NCBI RefSeq assembly: GCF_014076415.1
Contig: NZ_CP043568.1
Coordinates: 248,001-312,000 of the forward strand
Direction: 5' to 3'
Source: Comamonas testosteroni
GTDB taxonomy: Bacteria; Pseudomonadota; Gammaproteobacteria; Burkholderiales; Burkholderiaceae_C
DNA: 64,000 nucleotides
Position numbers and translations under genes: made by a program
Notes under the pieces: model-generated
Databases searched by the model: none
Seen by the model: the letters and a program-made list of their open reading frames with translations, nothing else
What the model was told of the DNA's origin: nothing
Shown: piece by piece, positions 44,716-53,259 of the stretch
How the letters are laid out: every line of letters starts with the position of its first letter
How positions within the stretch are numbered: the first letter of the stretch is position 1

Positions 44716-45606
44716 ATGAATCCGAACACTGTCCAGATCGACGCTGCCGCCCTGACCAAGCTCCAGTCTTGGCAGGAGCGCAGCGAGACCATGTCCGACA
44801 TCATCACCGCCGCTCCGCTGCGTGCCCTCTCGGCCACGCTGGACCGTGACGACCCGGTGCCTGGAGATGGCTCAGCCGTGCCTGCGTTATGGCACTGGCT
44901 GTACTTTCTGCCGCATGCCCGTCAGAGTGAGATCGGCCCCGACGGGCATCCCCGGCGCGGTGGCTTTCTGCCGCCTGTGCCGCTGCCGCGCCGCATGTGG
45001 GCGGGAGGGAGGATTCGCTGGGAAGCGGGCAATCCGCTGCGCGTGGGGCAGCAGGTGCAGCGCGTCTCCACCATCCGCAGCGTGCAGCACAAGACCGGAC
45101 GCTCGGGCGAGCTGCTGTTCGTGCTGGTGGAGCATCGCTTCTCGAACCAGGACGGTCTGGCGCTGGTCGAGGAGCACGACATCGTCTACCGGGCCGCCGC
45201 CAGGCCCGGCGATCCGGTGCCGCCACCGCAGCAGCCGCCGCTGGCGGGCCAGGCTGCCTGGTCGCGCACCATCGTGCCCGACGACATCTTGCTGTTTCGC
45301 TACTCGGCGCTGACCTTCAACGGCCACCGCATCCACTACGACCGCCAGTATGTGACACAGGTGGAGGGCTACCCGGGCCTGATCGTGCATGGTCCGCTGA
45401 TTGCCACGCTGCTGCTCGATCTGCTGCGCCGCCAGCTGCAGGGCGCCAGGGTGGTCGCGTTCGACTTCAAGGCCTTGCGGCCGACCTTCGACCTGCACCC
45501 TTTCAGCGTGCACGGCAAGCCGCGCGAGGACGGCAGGACCATCGACCTGTGGGCGCGGGATCACGACGGCTTTCTCACCATGCAGGCTACGGCCACGGTG
45601 GCTTGA
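44716..45606 (+). CDS. Mesaconyl-C4-CoA hydratase-like hotdog dehydratase
   Basis: A 296-residue protein with a FAS1-like N-terminal hotdog (TLDRDDPVPGDGSAVPALWHWLYFLPHARQSEIG) and a C-terminal MaoC-like half (FRYSALTFNGHRIHYDRQYVTQVEGYPGLIVHGPL). The residues NGHRIHYD and HGP are the hydratase active-site region. It matches mesaconyl-C4-CoA hydratase and related enzymes that interconvert mesaconyl-CoA or itaconyl-CoA and citramalyl-CoA. It follows the Bug gene by 21 bp. A 5' fragment of a second such gene is at 36411. Confidence 0.86.
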   Translation: MNPNTVQIDAAALTKLQSWQERSETMSDIITAAPLRALSATLDRDDPVPGDGSAVPALWHWLYFLPHARQSEIGPDGHPRRGGFLPPVPLPRRMWAGGRIRWEAGNPLRVGQQVQRVSTIRSVQHKTGRSGELLFVLVEHRFSNQDGLALVEEHDIVYRAAARPGDPVPPPQQPPLAGQAAWSRTIVPDDILLFRYSALTFNGHRIHYDRQYVTQVEGYPGLIVHGPLIATLLLDLLRRQLQGARVVAFDFKALRPTFDLHPFSVHGKPREDGRTIDLWARDHDGFLTMQATATVA

Positions 45607-45668
45607 AGACTGAAACCCATAGCTGATAACGCTTTATGAGTAAGCGTTTGAGGTCAAAAAGGCTTGAA

Positions 45669-46919
45669 ATGATAGAACACACCAGCTCCAATAACCACCA
45701 CGAAATCCGCGATGCCATCCGCGCGCTGTGTGCGGAGTTTCCCGACGAGTATTTCCGCAAGATCGACGAGCAGCGCGTCTATCCCGAGACCTTTGTGGAC
45801 GCGCTGACCAAGGCCGGCTGGCTGGCCGCGCTGATTCCGCAGGAGTACGGTGGCAGCGGCCTGGGCCTGACCGAGGCCAGCGTCATCATGGAGGAGATCA
45901 ACCGCTGTGGCGGCAACTCGGGCGCCTGTCACGGCCAGATGTACAACATGGGCACGCTGCTGCGCCATGGCTCGCAGGCGCAGAAGGAGAAATACCTGCC
46001 GCGCATCGCCTCGGGCGAATGGCGGCTGCAGTCCATGGGTGTCACAGAGCCCACCACGGGCACGGACACCACCAAGATCAAGACCAGCGCCGTGAAGAAG
46101 GACGGGCGCTATGTGATCAATGGCCAGAAGGTCTGGATCAGCCGCATCCAGCACAGCGACTTCATGATCCTGCTGGCGCGCACCACGCCGCTGGCCGAGG
46201 TGAAGAAGAAAAGCGAGGGCATGTCCATCTTCATGGTCGACCTGGCCGAGGCGCAAGGCTTGCCCCCACGCTCCCCTGCTGCGCAAGGGTCGCTGCCCCC
46301 CGAGGGGGCAGCTTTGGGCCTTGGGGCGGCCCGGCAGCCCAAAAAGGGCCTGACCGTGCGTCCCATTCCCAACATGGTCAACCACGAGACCAACGAGCTG
46401 TTCTTCGAGGACCTGGAGATTCCCGAGGAGAACCTGATCGGCGAGGAAGGCAAGGGCTTCAAGTACATCCTGGACGGCCTCAATGCCGAGCGCACGCTGA
46501 TCGCCGCCGAGTGCATAGGCGACGGCTACTGGTTCCTGGACCGCGTGACCAACTATGTGCGCGACCGCCAGGTTTTCGGCCGCCCCATCGGCCAGAACCA
46601 GGGCGTGCAGTTCCCGATCGCCGATGCCTTCATCGAGGTCGAGGCCGCCAATCTCATGCGCTGGAAGGCCTGCGAACTGTTCGATGCGAACCAGGCGATG
46701 GGCGCTCAGGCCAATATGGCCAAGTATCTTGCGGCCAAGGCCAGCTGGGAGGCCGCCAATGCCTGCATCCAGTTCCACGGCGGCTTCGGCTTCGCCTGCG
46801 AATACGACGTGGAGCGCAAGTTCCGCGAGACGCGTCTGTACCAGGTGGCGCCGATCTCCACCAACCTGATCTATTCCTATGTGGCCGAGCACATCCTCGG
46901 GCTGCCCCGCTCGTTTTGA
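45669..46919 (+). CDS. Acyl-CoA dehydrogenase with an in-frame repeat insertion
   Basis: A 416-residue acyl-CoA dehydrogenase; about 388 residues without the insertion, the usual length. Family segments are IPQEYGGSGLGLTEASVIMEE, MGVTEPTTGTDTTKIKTSA, GQKVWISRIQHSDF and CIQFHGGFGFACEYDVERKFRE. Residues 198-225, encoded by 46260-46343, are Pro/Ala/Gly-rich and interrupt a continuous VDLAEAQG..KGLTVRPIPNM loop. The catalytic region reads RLYQVAPISTNLIYSYV, where classical enzymes have RLYEGT, so the base glutamate is not at the usual place. Start ATG 45669 is chosen over 45636 because the family begins there. It sits in the C5-type cluster between the hydratase and the CaiB gene. Confidence 0.85.
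   Translation: MIEHTSSNNHHEIRDAIRALCAEFPDEYFRKIDEQRVYPETFVDALTKAGWLAALIPQEYGGSGLGLTEASVIMEEINRCGGNSGACHGQMYNMGTLLRHGSQAQKEKYLPRIASGEWRLQSMGVTEPTTGTDTTKIKTSAVKKDGRYVINGQKVWISRIQHSDFMILLARTTPLAEVKKKSEGMSIFMVDLAEAQGLPPRSPAAQGSLPPEGAALGLGAARQPKKGLTVRPIPNMVNHETNELFFEDLEIPEENLIGEEGKGFKYILDGLNAERTLIAAECIGDGYWFLDRVTNYVRDRQVFGRPIGQNQGVQFPIADAFIEVEAANLMRWKACELFDANQAMGAQANMAKYLAAKASWEAANACIQFHGGFGFACEYDVERKFRETRLYQVAPISTNLIYSYVAEHILGLPRSF
46260..46343. repeat. GC-rich hairpin element inside the acyl-CoA dehydrogenase gene
   Basis: Exactly 84 bases (28 codons) with a GCTGCCCCC-cga-GGGGGCAGC hairpin. It is inserted in frame in a surface loop, adding 28 Pro/Ala/Gly-rich residues without a stop codon. Composition and hairpin are like the intergenic repeats of this genome and unlike the gene around it. 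Confidence 0.75.
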
Positions 46920-46927
46920 AATGAAGT

Positions 46928-47037
46928 ACCCCCCGAGTCGCTACGCGCCTTCCCGTTGCACGGCGCCCCCAAAGGGGGACGACACCCTCGGGGCGGGGCG
47001 GCGCGGCCGGCCCAGGCCCTTCCTCGGTGTCCCTGGC
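46928..47037 (+). repeat. GC-rich 3'-end repeat family, copy 5
   Basis: Starts 9 bp after the acyl-CoA dehydrogenase stop. It reads CCCCCCGAGTCGCTACGCGC, GGGGGACGACACCCTCGGGG, the GGCGGCGCGGCCGGC block and CTTCCTCGGTGTCCCTGG. It points away from the upstream gene as in the four other copies. Confidence 0.8.
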
Positions 47038-47095
47038 TTTGAGCGCGTCAGTTGTTCGGGTCGTGGGTTTCGCCAAAGTGCAATGGATCTCCAAG

Positions 47096-48292
47096 ATGAA
47101 AAAGCATAGTCTTCGACCCCTCGACGGCATTACCGTGGTCTCGCTGGAACATGCGGTGGCTGCGCCTTTCTGCACCCGCCAGCTCGCCGATCTGGGTGCG
47201 CGCGTGATCAAGGTGGAACGTCCGGGAAGCGGCGATTTCGCGCGCGGCTACGACCAGCGCGTCAACGGCCAATCCTCGCACTTCACCTGGATCAACCGCA
47301 GCAAGCAAAGCCTGGCGCTTGATCTCAAACGCCCCGACGCACCGGAGGCGCTGATGCAGCTGCTCGAAGGCGCCGACGTGCTGGTGCAGAACCTGGCGCC
47401 CGGCGCGGCCGCGCGCATGGGCCTGTCCTATGCGGTGCTGCATGAGCGCTTTCCGCGCCTCATCGTCTGCGACATCAGCGGCTACGGCGCCGACGGCCCC
47501 TACCGCGACAAGAAGGCCTACGACCTGCTGATCCAGAGCGAGGCCGGCTTCCTCTCGGTCACGGGCACGCCCGAGGTGCCGTCCAAGGCCGGCATCTCGG
47601 TGGCCGACATCGCGGCCGGCATGTATGCGTACACCAACATCCTGTCGGCCCTGCTGCTGCGCGGCCGAACGGGCGAGGGAAGCCACATCGATGTCTCCAT
47701 GCTGGAGGCGCTGGGCGAGTGGATGGGCTACCCCATGTACTACGCCTGGGACGGTGCGCCGCCGCCGCCGCGCACCGGCGCCTCGCATGCCAGCATCTAT
47801 CCGTACGGCCCCTTCGAGGCAGGTGATGGCGGCACGGTGATGCTGGGCCTGCAGAACGAGCGCGAATGGAAGCTCTTCTGCGAGCAGGTGCTGCTGCAGC
47901 CCGCGCTGGCCGCGGATGCGCGCTTCGACAGCAATGCGCGCCGCAACGCCAACCGCGAGGAGCTGCGAGCGCTGATCCTGGATGTATTCAACGCGCTGGA
48001 TGCCGCCCAGGTCGTGCAGCGGCTGGACGCGGCCGGCATTGCCAATGCGCGAGTCAACGACATGGCCGGCCTGTGGGCCCATCCGCAGCTGGCCGCGCGT
48101 CAGCGCTGGTGCAGCGTGGGAACGCCGGCCGGGCCGGTGCAGGCGCTGCTGCCGCCCGGCGTCAACAGTGCCTTTGACTACCGCATGGAGGCGGTGCCCT
48201 CCGTGGGTGAGCACAGCGAGGCCATCCTGGCCGAGCTGGGCTGGTCGACCGAGCGCATCCGTGCTCTTTACGCCGAAGAAGCGACTCTGTGA
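47096..48292 (+). CDS. CaiB/BaiF-family CoA-transferase
   Basis: A 398-residue class III CoA-transferase: LDGITVVSLEHAVAAPFCTRQLADLGARVIKVERPGSG at the N-terminus, then YDLLIQSEAGFLSVTG and, for the catalytic aspartate, SVADIAAGMYAYTNILSALL. It moves CoA to a carboxylic acid. Placed between the acyl-CoA dehydrogenase and MmgE/PrpD and with a mesaconyl-CoA-hydratase-like enzyme and a CitE-like lyase nearby, a C5-dicarboxylate such as mesaconate or itaconate is a reasonable acceptor, but this is inference. The ATG at 47096 is the family start; its ribosome site is weak. Confidence 0.87.
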   Translation: MKKHSLRPLDGITVVSLEHAVAAPFCTRQLADLGARVIKVERPGSGDFARGYDQRVNGQSSHFTWINRSKQSLALDLKRPDAPEALMQLLEGADVLVQNLAPGAAARMGLSYAVLHERFPRLIVCDISGYGADGPYRDKKAYDLLIQSEAGFLSVTGTPEVPSKAGISVADIAAGMYAYTNILSALLLRGRTGEGSHIDVSMLEALGEWMGYPMYYAWDGAPPPPRTGASHASIYPYGPFEAGDGGTVMLGLQNEREWKLFCEQVLLQPALAADARFDSNARRNANREELRALILDVFNALDAAQVVQRLDAAGIANARVNDMAGLWAHPQLAARQRWCSVGTPAGPVQALLPPGVNSAFDYRMEAVPSVGEHSEAILAELGWSTERIRALYAEEATL

Positions 48293-48326
48293 GAACTGTG
48301 CGCAGCGTATGCGCGGGAGTGATTCC

Positions 48327-49691
48327 ATGAAGAACGAGACCCAAGTGAGCATTCATCCGCTGGCCAGGTTCGCGGCCACGCTGTGCTGGGAGGACATTCC
48401 GCAGGAGGTGCAGCGGCGCGCCGAGGATCTGTGGGTGGACTGGTTCGGTTCGGTGATGGCGGGCCAGGGCGCGCGTCCCGTGCAGAGCATCACGCACTTC
48501 GCGCTGTCCCAGGGGCCGGCCGCGGGCCCCTGCGAGATACTGGGCAGTGCCGCCACCAGCTCGCCGCTGATGGCGGCCCAGGCCAACGCCGCAGCCTCGC
48601 ATGTGGCCGAACAGGACGATGTGCATAACGGTTCGGTCTTCCACCCCGCCGCCGTGGTCTTCCCGCCCGCGCTGGCCGTGGCCCAGAGCATCGGCGCCAG
48701 CGGCGTCGAGCTCATGGCCGCCTGCGTGGCCGGCTATGAGGTCGGCATCCGGGTCGGCGAGTTTCTGGGCCGCAGCCACTACCGAATCTTTCACACCACG
48801 GCCACGGCCGGAACGCTGGCGGCGGCCGCCGCCGTGGGGCGCCTGCTCAAGCTGACGCCAGAGCAGATGCAGCATGCCTTCGGCTCGGCCGGCACGCAGT
48901 CGGCGGGGCTGTGGGAGTTTCTGCGCACGGGCGCCGACAGCAAGCAGCTGCACACGGCGCATGCCGCCTCAGCGGGACTGACGGCCGCCTTCCTGGCGCA
49001 GGACGGATTCACGGGCGCACAGGACATCTTCACGGGGCCGCAGGGACTGGCGGCAGGCATGTCCACGGATGCCGACCCGGCCCGGCTCAGCGATGGGCTG
49101 GGCACGCGCTGGGCCACGGCCGAGACCTCGTTCAAATGGCATGCCTCCTGCCGCCACACGCATCCGGCCGCCGATGCGCTGCTGCAGGTCATGCAGGACC
49201 ACGGCCTGACCCCCGCCGATCTGGCCCAGGTCACCTGCCATGTGCACCAGGGCGCCATCGATGTGCTGGGCCCCGTGCTCAGGCCGAGCACCGTGCACCA
49301 GAGCAAGTTCTCCATGGGCACCGTGCTCGCGCTGGCGGCGCGTCACGGCCATGCGGGTCTGACGGAGTTCGACCGCGACTATCTGGCACAGGAAACCGTG
49401 GAGCTGCGCGACAAGGTGAGCATGGAGCTTGATGCCGAGGTCGACGCGGCCTATCCCCGGCGCTGGATAGGCAAGGTCAGCGTACAGACCACGGATGGCC
49501 GTCTGCTCAAGGGCCGTGTCGACGAACCCAAGGGCGACCCCGGCAACACGCTGTCGCGCGAGGAGATCACGGCCAAGGCGCTGCGGCTGATCGCCTATGG
49601 CGGCCATGTGCCCGCCGAGCGCGCCCAGGCAACGGTGGCAAGGCTGTGGCAGGTCGCGCAATGGCCGCAGGTACGGCATCTGCTGGATTGA
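48327..49691 (+). CDS. MmgE/PrpD-family protein
   Basis: A 454-residue MmgE/PrpD protein of full length. Family segments are AEDLWVDWFGSVMAGQ, NAAASHVAEQDDVHNGSVFHPAAVVFPPALAVA, FHTTATAGTLAAAAAVGRLL, SFKWHASCRHTHPAADALL and DPGNTLSREEITAK. The family includes 2-methylcitrate dehydratase and cis-aconitate decarboxylase (itaconate-forming) and acts on tricarboxylates or branched dicarboxylates. GGGAG lies 7 bases before the ATG. It is 34 bp after the CaiB gene. Its exact reaction is not decided by the sequence. Confidence 0.88.
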   Translation: MKNETQVSIHPLARFAATLCWEDIPQEVQRRAEDLWVDWFGSVMAGQGARPVQSITHFALSQGPAAGPCEILGSAATSSPLMAAQANAAASHVAEQDDVHNGSVFHPAAVVFPPALAVAQSIGASGVELMAACVAGYEVGIRVGEFLGRSHYRIFHTTATAGTLAAAAAVGRLLKLTPEQMQHAFGSAGTQSAGLWEFLRTGADSKQLHTAHAASAGLTAAFLAQDGFTGAQDIFTGPQGLAAGMSTDADPARLSDGLGTRWATAETSFKWHASCRHTHPAADALLQVMQDHGLTPADLAQVTCHVHQGAIDVLGPVLRPSTVHQSKFSMGTVLALAARHGHAGLTEFDRDYLAQETVELRDKVSMELDAEVDAAYPRRWIGKVSVQTTDGRLLKGRVDEPKGDPGNTLSREEITAKALRLIAYGGHVPAERAQATVARLWQVAQWPQVRHLLD

Positions 49692-49873
49692 CACGACCTA
49701 CGCAAATAGGTTCAGGCCATACCACTGCCCCAGGAGGCAGGCCGTTGCTGCACTCTTGTTTGCGCAAGTCTTAAGAGTTTCTTTCTGCCGGTGCAGGCAA
49801 GGCCGGCATCCCTAGTGCAAAGGCGCCACTACAGAGCGCCTCCCGCTTTCACAAAGTGCAAAGGAGACAATGC

Positions 49874-50869
49874 ATGCCATATCGATCCATCCGCCGCCGC
49901 CTGATCTGCGCCGCGGCCGCAGCCTGCGCGTTCGCCGCGAGCAGCGGCGTCATGGCCGCTGGCTGGCCGGACAAGCCCGTGACCCTGGTCGTTCCCTACA
50001 GCGCTGGAGGGCCTACCGATGTGGTGGCGCGGCTGCTGGCCATGCCGATGGGGCAGTACCTGGGGCAGTCGGTGCTCGTCGAAAACACCGTGGGCGCAGG
50101 CGGCACGCTGGCGCCGGCGCGCATCGTACGCTCCAAGCCCGACGGCTACACCATATTGATCCACCACATGGGAATGGCCACGGCACCCGCGCTGTACAAG
50201 AAGCTGCCCTATGACCCGCTCAAGGACTTCGAGTACATCGGCCAGGTGCTGGACGTCCCCATGACCCTGCTGTCGCGCAAGGACTTCCCGGCCAACAACT
50301 TTCCCGAGCTGCTGGACTATGTGAAAAAGCACCAGGATAAGGTGTCGCTGGCCAATGCCGGCGTGGGCGCCGTGTCGCAGCTGTGCGGCATGCTGTTCAT
50401 GCACCAGGCGGGTGTGAAACTGACCGTCGTGCCCTACAAGGGGGCCGGTCCCGCCATGAACGATCTGATGGGCGGGCAGGTCGACCTGCTGTGCGACCAG
50501 ACCACCCAGACCGTGCCCGTGATCCAGGACGGCAAGCGCGCGAAGGTCTTCGGCGTGACCACACCTCAGCGCCTGTCGTCGCTGCCCAATATCCCGACGC
50601 TGGACGAGCAAGGCCTCAAGGGCTTTGACGTCAAGGTCTGGCATGGCATGTATGCGCCCAAGGGCACGCCCAGGGAAGCGATAGAGCAGCTGAACAAGGC
50701 GCTGAATGTGGCGCTCAAGGACGATAACGTCAGAAAGCGCATTGCCGAACTCAGCTCCGATCTCGTCACACCCGACAAGGCCACGCCAGAAGGACTGCGC
50801 AAGCACCTGGAGGCCGAAGTCGCGCGCTGGCGCACCGTCATCAAGGCCGCTGGCGTATCGGCCGAGTGA
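49874..50869 (+). CDS. Bug/TctC-family periplasmic solute-binding protein
   Basis: A 331-residue Bug receptor. The signal peptide is about residues 1-29 (RSIRRRLICAAAAACAF). Segments are VTLVVPYSAGGPTDVVARLLA, VLVENTVGAGGTLAPARIV, VVPYKGAGPAMNDLMGGQVDLLCDQ and LPNIPTLDEQGLKGFD. AAGGAGA lies 6 bases before ATG 49874, which is preferred over in-frame 49856. It lies between MmgE/PrpD and the CitE-like lyase, so it is the cluster's second receptor. Confidence 0.92.
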   Translation: MPYRSIRRRLICAAAAACAFAASSGVMAAGWPDKPVTLVVPYSAGGPTDVVARLLAMPMGQYLGQSVLVENTVGAGGTLAPARIVRSKPDGYTILIHHMGMATAPALYKKLPYDPLKDFEYIGQVLDVPMTLLSRKDFPANNFPELLDYVKKHQDKVSLANAGVGAVSQLCGMLFMHQAGVKLTVVPYKGAGPAMNDLMGGQVDLLCDQTTQTVPVIQDGKRAKVFGVTTPQRLSSLPNIPTLDEQGLKGFDVKVWHGMYAPKGTPREAIEQLNKALNVALKDDNVRKRIAELSSDLVTPDKATPEGLRKHLEAEVARWRTVIKAAGVSAE

Positions 50870-50948
50870 GGCTGCGCACGGCATGAGGCCCGCGCCCCGG
50901 CGCGGAGCCCCGTCTGTCGATTGAAATCCCGCATTCCCAAGAGACGCC

Positions 50949-51821
50949 ATGAGCACCTTGCTGCATAACGCCTGCACTTTTCTGTTCGTTCCCGCCAACC
51001 GGCCTCAGCGGCTTGCCAAGGCCCTCGCCAGCGGCGCCGATATGGTGATTGCCGACTGCGAGGATGCCGTGGCGCCGGGCGACAAGGCGGCCGCCAGATT
51101 GGCCCTGGAGCGGGCCGTGCAGCAGCTTTCCATGTCCGAGCGCGAACGGCTGCTGGTACGTATCAATGCCTGGGGAACGCCGTGGTTCGATGAAGATCTG
51201 CAGGCGCTGGCGCGGCTGGTGGCCGTTGGCGTGGCCGGGGCTGTGGTGCCCAAGGCGGAAAGTGCGGCGGTGCTGCAGCAGATTGCCGGCGCAGCCGGCC
51301 CGCGCTGTGCGTTGCTGCCCCTGGTGGAAAGCGTGGCGGGCCTGGACGCCTGCGATGCGCTGGCCGGTGCCGCGCAGGTGGTGCGGCTGGCTTTCGGACA
51401 TCTGGACTTCCAGGTCGATGCCGGCATGCAGTGCGAGCCGGACGAAGCCGAGCTTCTGCCGGTGCGTCTGGCGCTGATCCTGGCATCGCGCCGGGGGGGC
51501 CTGGCCCGTGCCGTGGATGGCGTCACCATCGACACCAAGGATGCGGCCCGCCTGGAGAGCGACACCCGGCGCGCACTGCGCATGGGTTTTGGCGCCAAGC
51601 TGTGCATACACCCGGACCAGGTCGGCACGGCCAACCGCGTGTTTGCGCCTTGCGATCCGGCCGTGGTCCAGGCCAGTGCGGTGGTGCAGGCCATGCAGGC
51701 CTCTGGCGGCGGCGTTTGCACCGTCAACGGCAAGATGGTCGATGCCCCCGTGCTCCATCTGGCGCAGCAGACACTGGCCCGCCACGCCTGGGCCCTGCAG
51801 CGCATGCAGCGCAACACCTAG
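50949..51821 (+). CDS. HpcH/HpaI-family CoA ester lyase (CitE-like, citramalyl/malyl-CoA lyase type)
   Basis: A 290-residue CitE-like protein. Segments are FLFVPANRPQRLAKALASGADMVIADCEDAVAPGDK (CoA and Mg sites), LVRINAWGTPWFDEDL, LLPLVESVAGLDACDAL with the metal-binding glutamate, AFGHLDFQVDAG with the metal-binding aspartate, and GAKLCIHPDQVGTANRVFAP. It cleaves a 3-hydroxyacyl-CoA such as citramalyl-CoA to acetyl-CoA and a 2-keto acid. With the mesaconyl-CoA-hydratase-like gene it would complete a route to acetyl-CoA and pyruvate. It follows the Bug gene by 79 bp. Confidence 0.88.
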   Translation: MSTLLHNACTFLFVPANRPQRLAKALASGADMVIADCEDAVAPGDKAAARLALERAVQQLSMSERERLLVRINAWGTPWFDEDLQALARLVAVGVAGAVVPKAESAAVLQQIAGAAGPRCALLPLVESVAGLDACDALAGAAQVVRLAFGHLDFQVDAGMQCEPDEAELLPVRLALILASRRGGLARAVDGVTIDTKDAARLESDTRRALRMGFGAKLCIHPDQVGTANRVFAPCDPAVVQASAVVQAMQASGGGVCTVNGKMVDAPVLHLAQQTLARHAWALQRMQRNT

Positions 51822-51890
51822 TCTTATCGGACGTTGCCGGGTGCCGCCGTCTGGTTCAGATTCATGCTGCTTCATGAAACAGGGGACGGC

Positions 51891-52748
51891 ATGAACCAGG
51901 CTTTGGTATGTGTGGTGACGGGGGCCAGCCGTGGCGTGGGCCGGGGTGTGGCGCTGGCGCTGGGTGCGTCGGGGGCAACCGTTTACGTGACGGGGCGCAG
52001 CGTGAAGGAGGGCGACTCGCCGCTGCCCGGCACGGTGGGCAGGACGGCTGCTGATGTGACGGCAGCCGGCGGCCACGGCATTGCCGTGGCCTGTGACCAT
52101 GGCGATGATGCCCAGGTGGCAGCGCTGTTTGAGCGCGTGCGCCGCGAGCATGGCCGTCTCGACATTCTGGTCAACTGTGCGATTGCAATTCCCGATCCGC
52201 TGACCGTACCCGGCCCGTTCTGGCAGAAGCCGCTGGAGATGACCGGGCTGCTCGATGTGGGACTGCGCTCCACCTACGTGGCCAGTCATTGCGCGGCTGG
52301 CCTGCTGATCGCGGCGCGCGGCCTGGTGGTCAATATCTCGTCGGCAGGCAGCCGCTGCTATATGCATGGGCCGGCCTATGGCGCAGGCAAGGCAGGCACG
52401 GACAAGATGAGCTTCGACATGGCCCACGATTTCAAGCCTGTCGGCGTAAGCGTGGTTTCGCTCTGGCCCGGACTGGTCAGGACCGAGCGCTCCGAACGCG
52501 TCTGCGCGGCCGAACCCGACAAGTACGGCAACAGCTTCGACAGCGCCGAAACGCCGCAATTCATCGGCCGGGTGGTGCTGGCCTTGCATGGCGATGCCGA
52601 CTGCCTGGAAAAGCGCTCTGGCGGCGTGTTCTATACGGCCGAACTGGCCAGCCAGTATGGCGTGCAGGACATCGATGGCGCGCAGCCGCCGTCGCCGCGC
52701 GCCTACTTCGGCGCGCCACCGGAGTTCAGCCCGGTGGTGGTCGATTAA
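51891..52748 (+). CDS. Short-chain dehydrogenase/reductase
   Basis: A 285-residue SDR. The NAD(P) motif is TGASRGVG at residues 10-17, and CDHGDDAQV and ILVNCAIAI take the places of the usual acidic and NNAG regions. The catalytic Tyr-x3-Lys is AYGAGKAG, and a serine precedes it in NISSAGS. The order is standard, but NCAI instead of NNAG is uncommon. An AGGGGACGGC ribosome site precedes ATG 51891. It follows the CitE-like lyase by 70 bp and may be in the same transcript. Its substrate is unknown. Confidence 0.82.
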   Translation: MNQALVCVVTGASRGVGRGVALALGASGATVYVTGRSVKEGDSPLPGTVGRTAADVTAAGGHGIAVACDHGDDAQVAALFERVRREHGRLDILVNCAIAIPDPLTVPGPFWQKPLEMTGLLDVGLRSTYVASHCAAGLLIAARGLVVNISSAGSRCYMHGPAYGAGKAGTDKMSFDMAHDFKPVGVSVVSLWPGLVRTERSERVCAAEPDKYGNSFDSAETPQFIGRVVLALHGDADCLEKRSGGVFYTAELASQYGVQDIDGAQPPSPRAYFGAPPEFSPVVVD

Positions 52749-52830
52749 GCCGGTGCACTGACAGCACGCAAGAGCAGGGCCGCCGTGGCGACTACACTGC
52801 GGCCTTCCTTGTTTTTGCGGTACCCGGTCC

Positions 52831-53259
52831 GTGTCTGCTTCTGTCTTCCTTTCCCGCCGCTGCTGTCTGTATCTCTCCTTCTCGCTGCCCCTGGTACCGG
52901 GTTTGTCGGCCTGTGCCACGACCACCCCCGAACAAAGCCAGGACGAACTGATCCAGCGCTTTTACGTGCTGATGGCGGCCGGCGATTTCGACGCCTGCAT
53001 TGCCCTGATCTCGGCACGCAATATTTCCAGGAAGCAGCTGGCGAGTTTTGAGCACAAGCTGCGCCGCATGCTGGCAGGCGCCAAGGGAATGATCGACTCC
53101 AAGGGTGGCCTGGCCAAGGTGGAGGTGGTGGAAAGAAAGGTTTCCGAGGAGGAACAGGTCATCAAGCTCAGGGTGCTGGTCAGCTATCGCGATGGCAGCA
53201 CCCGCCGCGAGCGCATCAATCTGGTCCAGGAAGAAGGTGTCTGGAAAGTGCTGCTGTGA
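52831..53259 (+). CDS. Small lipoprotein, DUF4878-like
   Basis: A 142-residue protein. The N-terminal hydrophobic stretch ends in a lipobox LSAC near residue 28. The rest has the DUF4878 look: EQSQDELIQRFYVLMAAGDFDACIALIS, then a beta-rich C-terminus ending LVQEEGVWKVLL. It should be a membrane-anchored periplasmic lipoprotein. GTG 52831 is the start. Its stop overlaps the next gene's GTG (GTGA), so the two are coupled. Confidence 0.7.
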   Translation: MSASVFLSRRCCLYLSFSLPLVPGLSACATTTPEQSQDELIQRFYVLMAAGDFDACIALISARNISRKQLASFEHKLRRMLAGAKGMIDSKGGLAKVEVVERKVSEEEQVIKLRVLVSYRDGSTRRERINLVQEEGVWKVLL

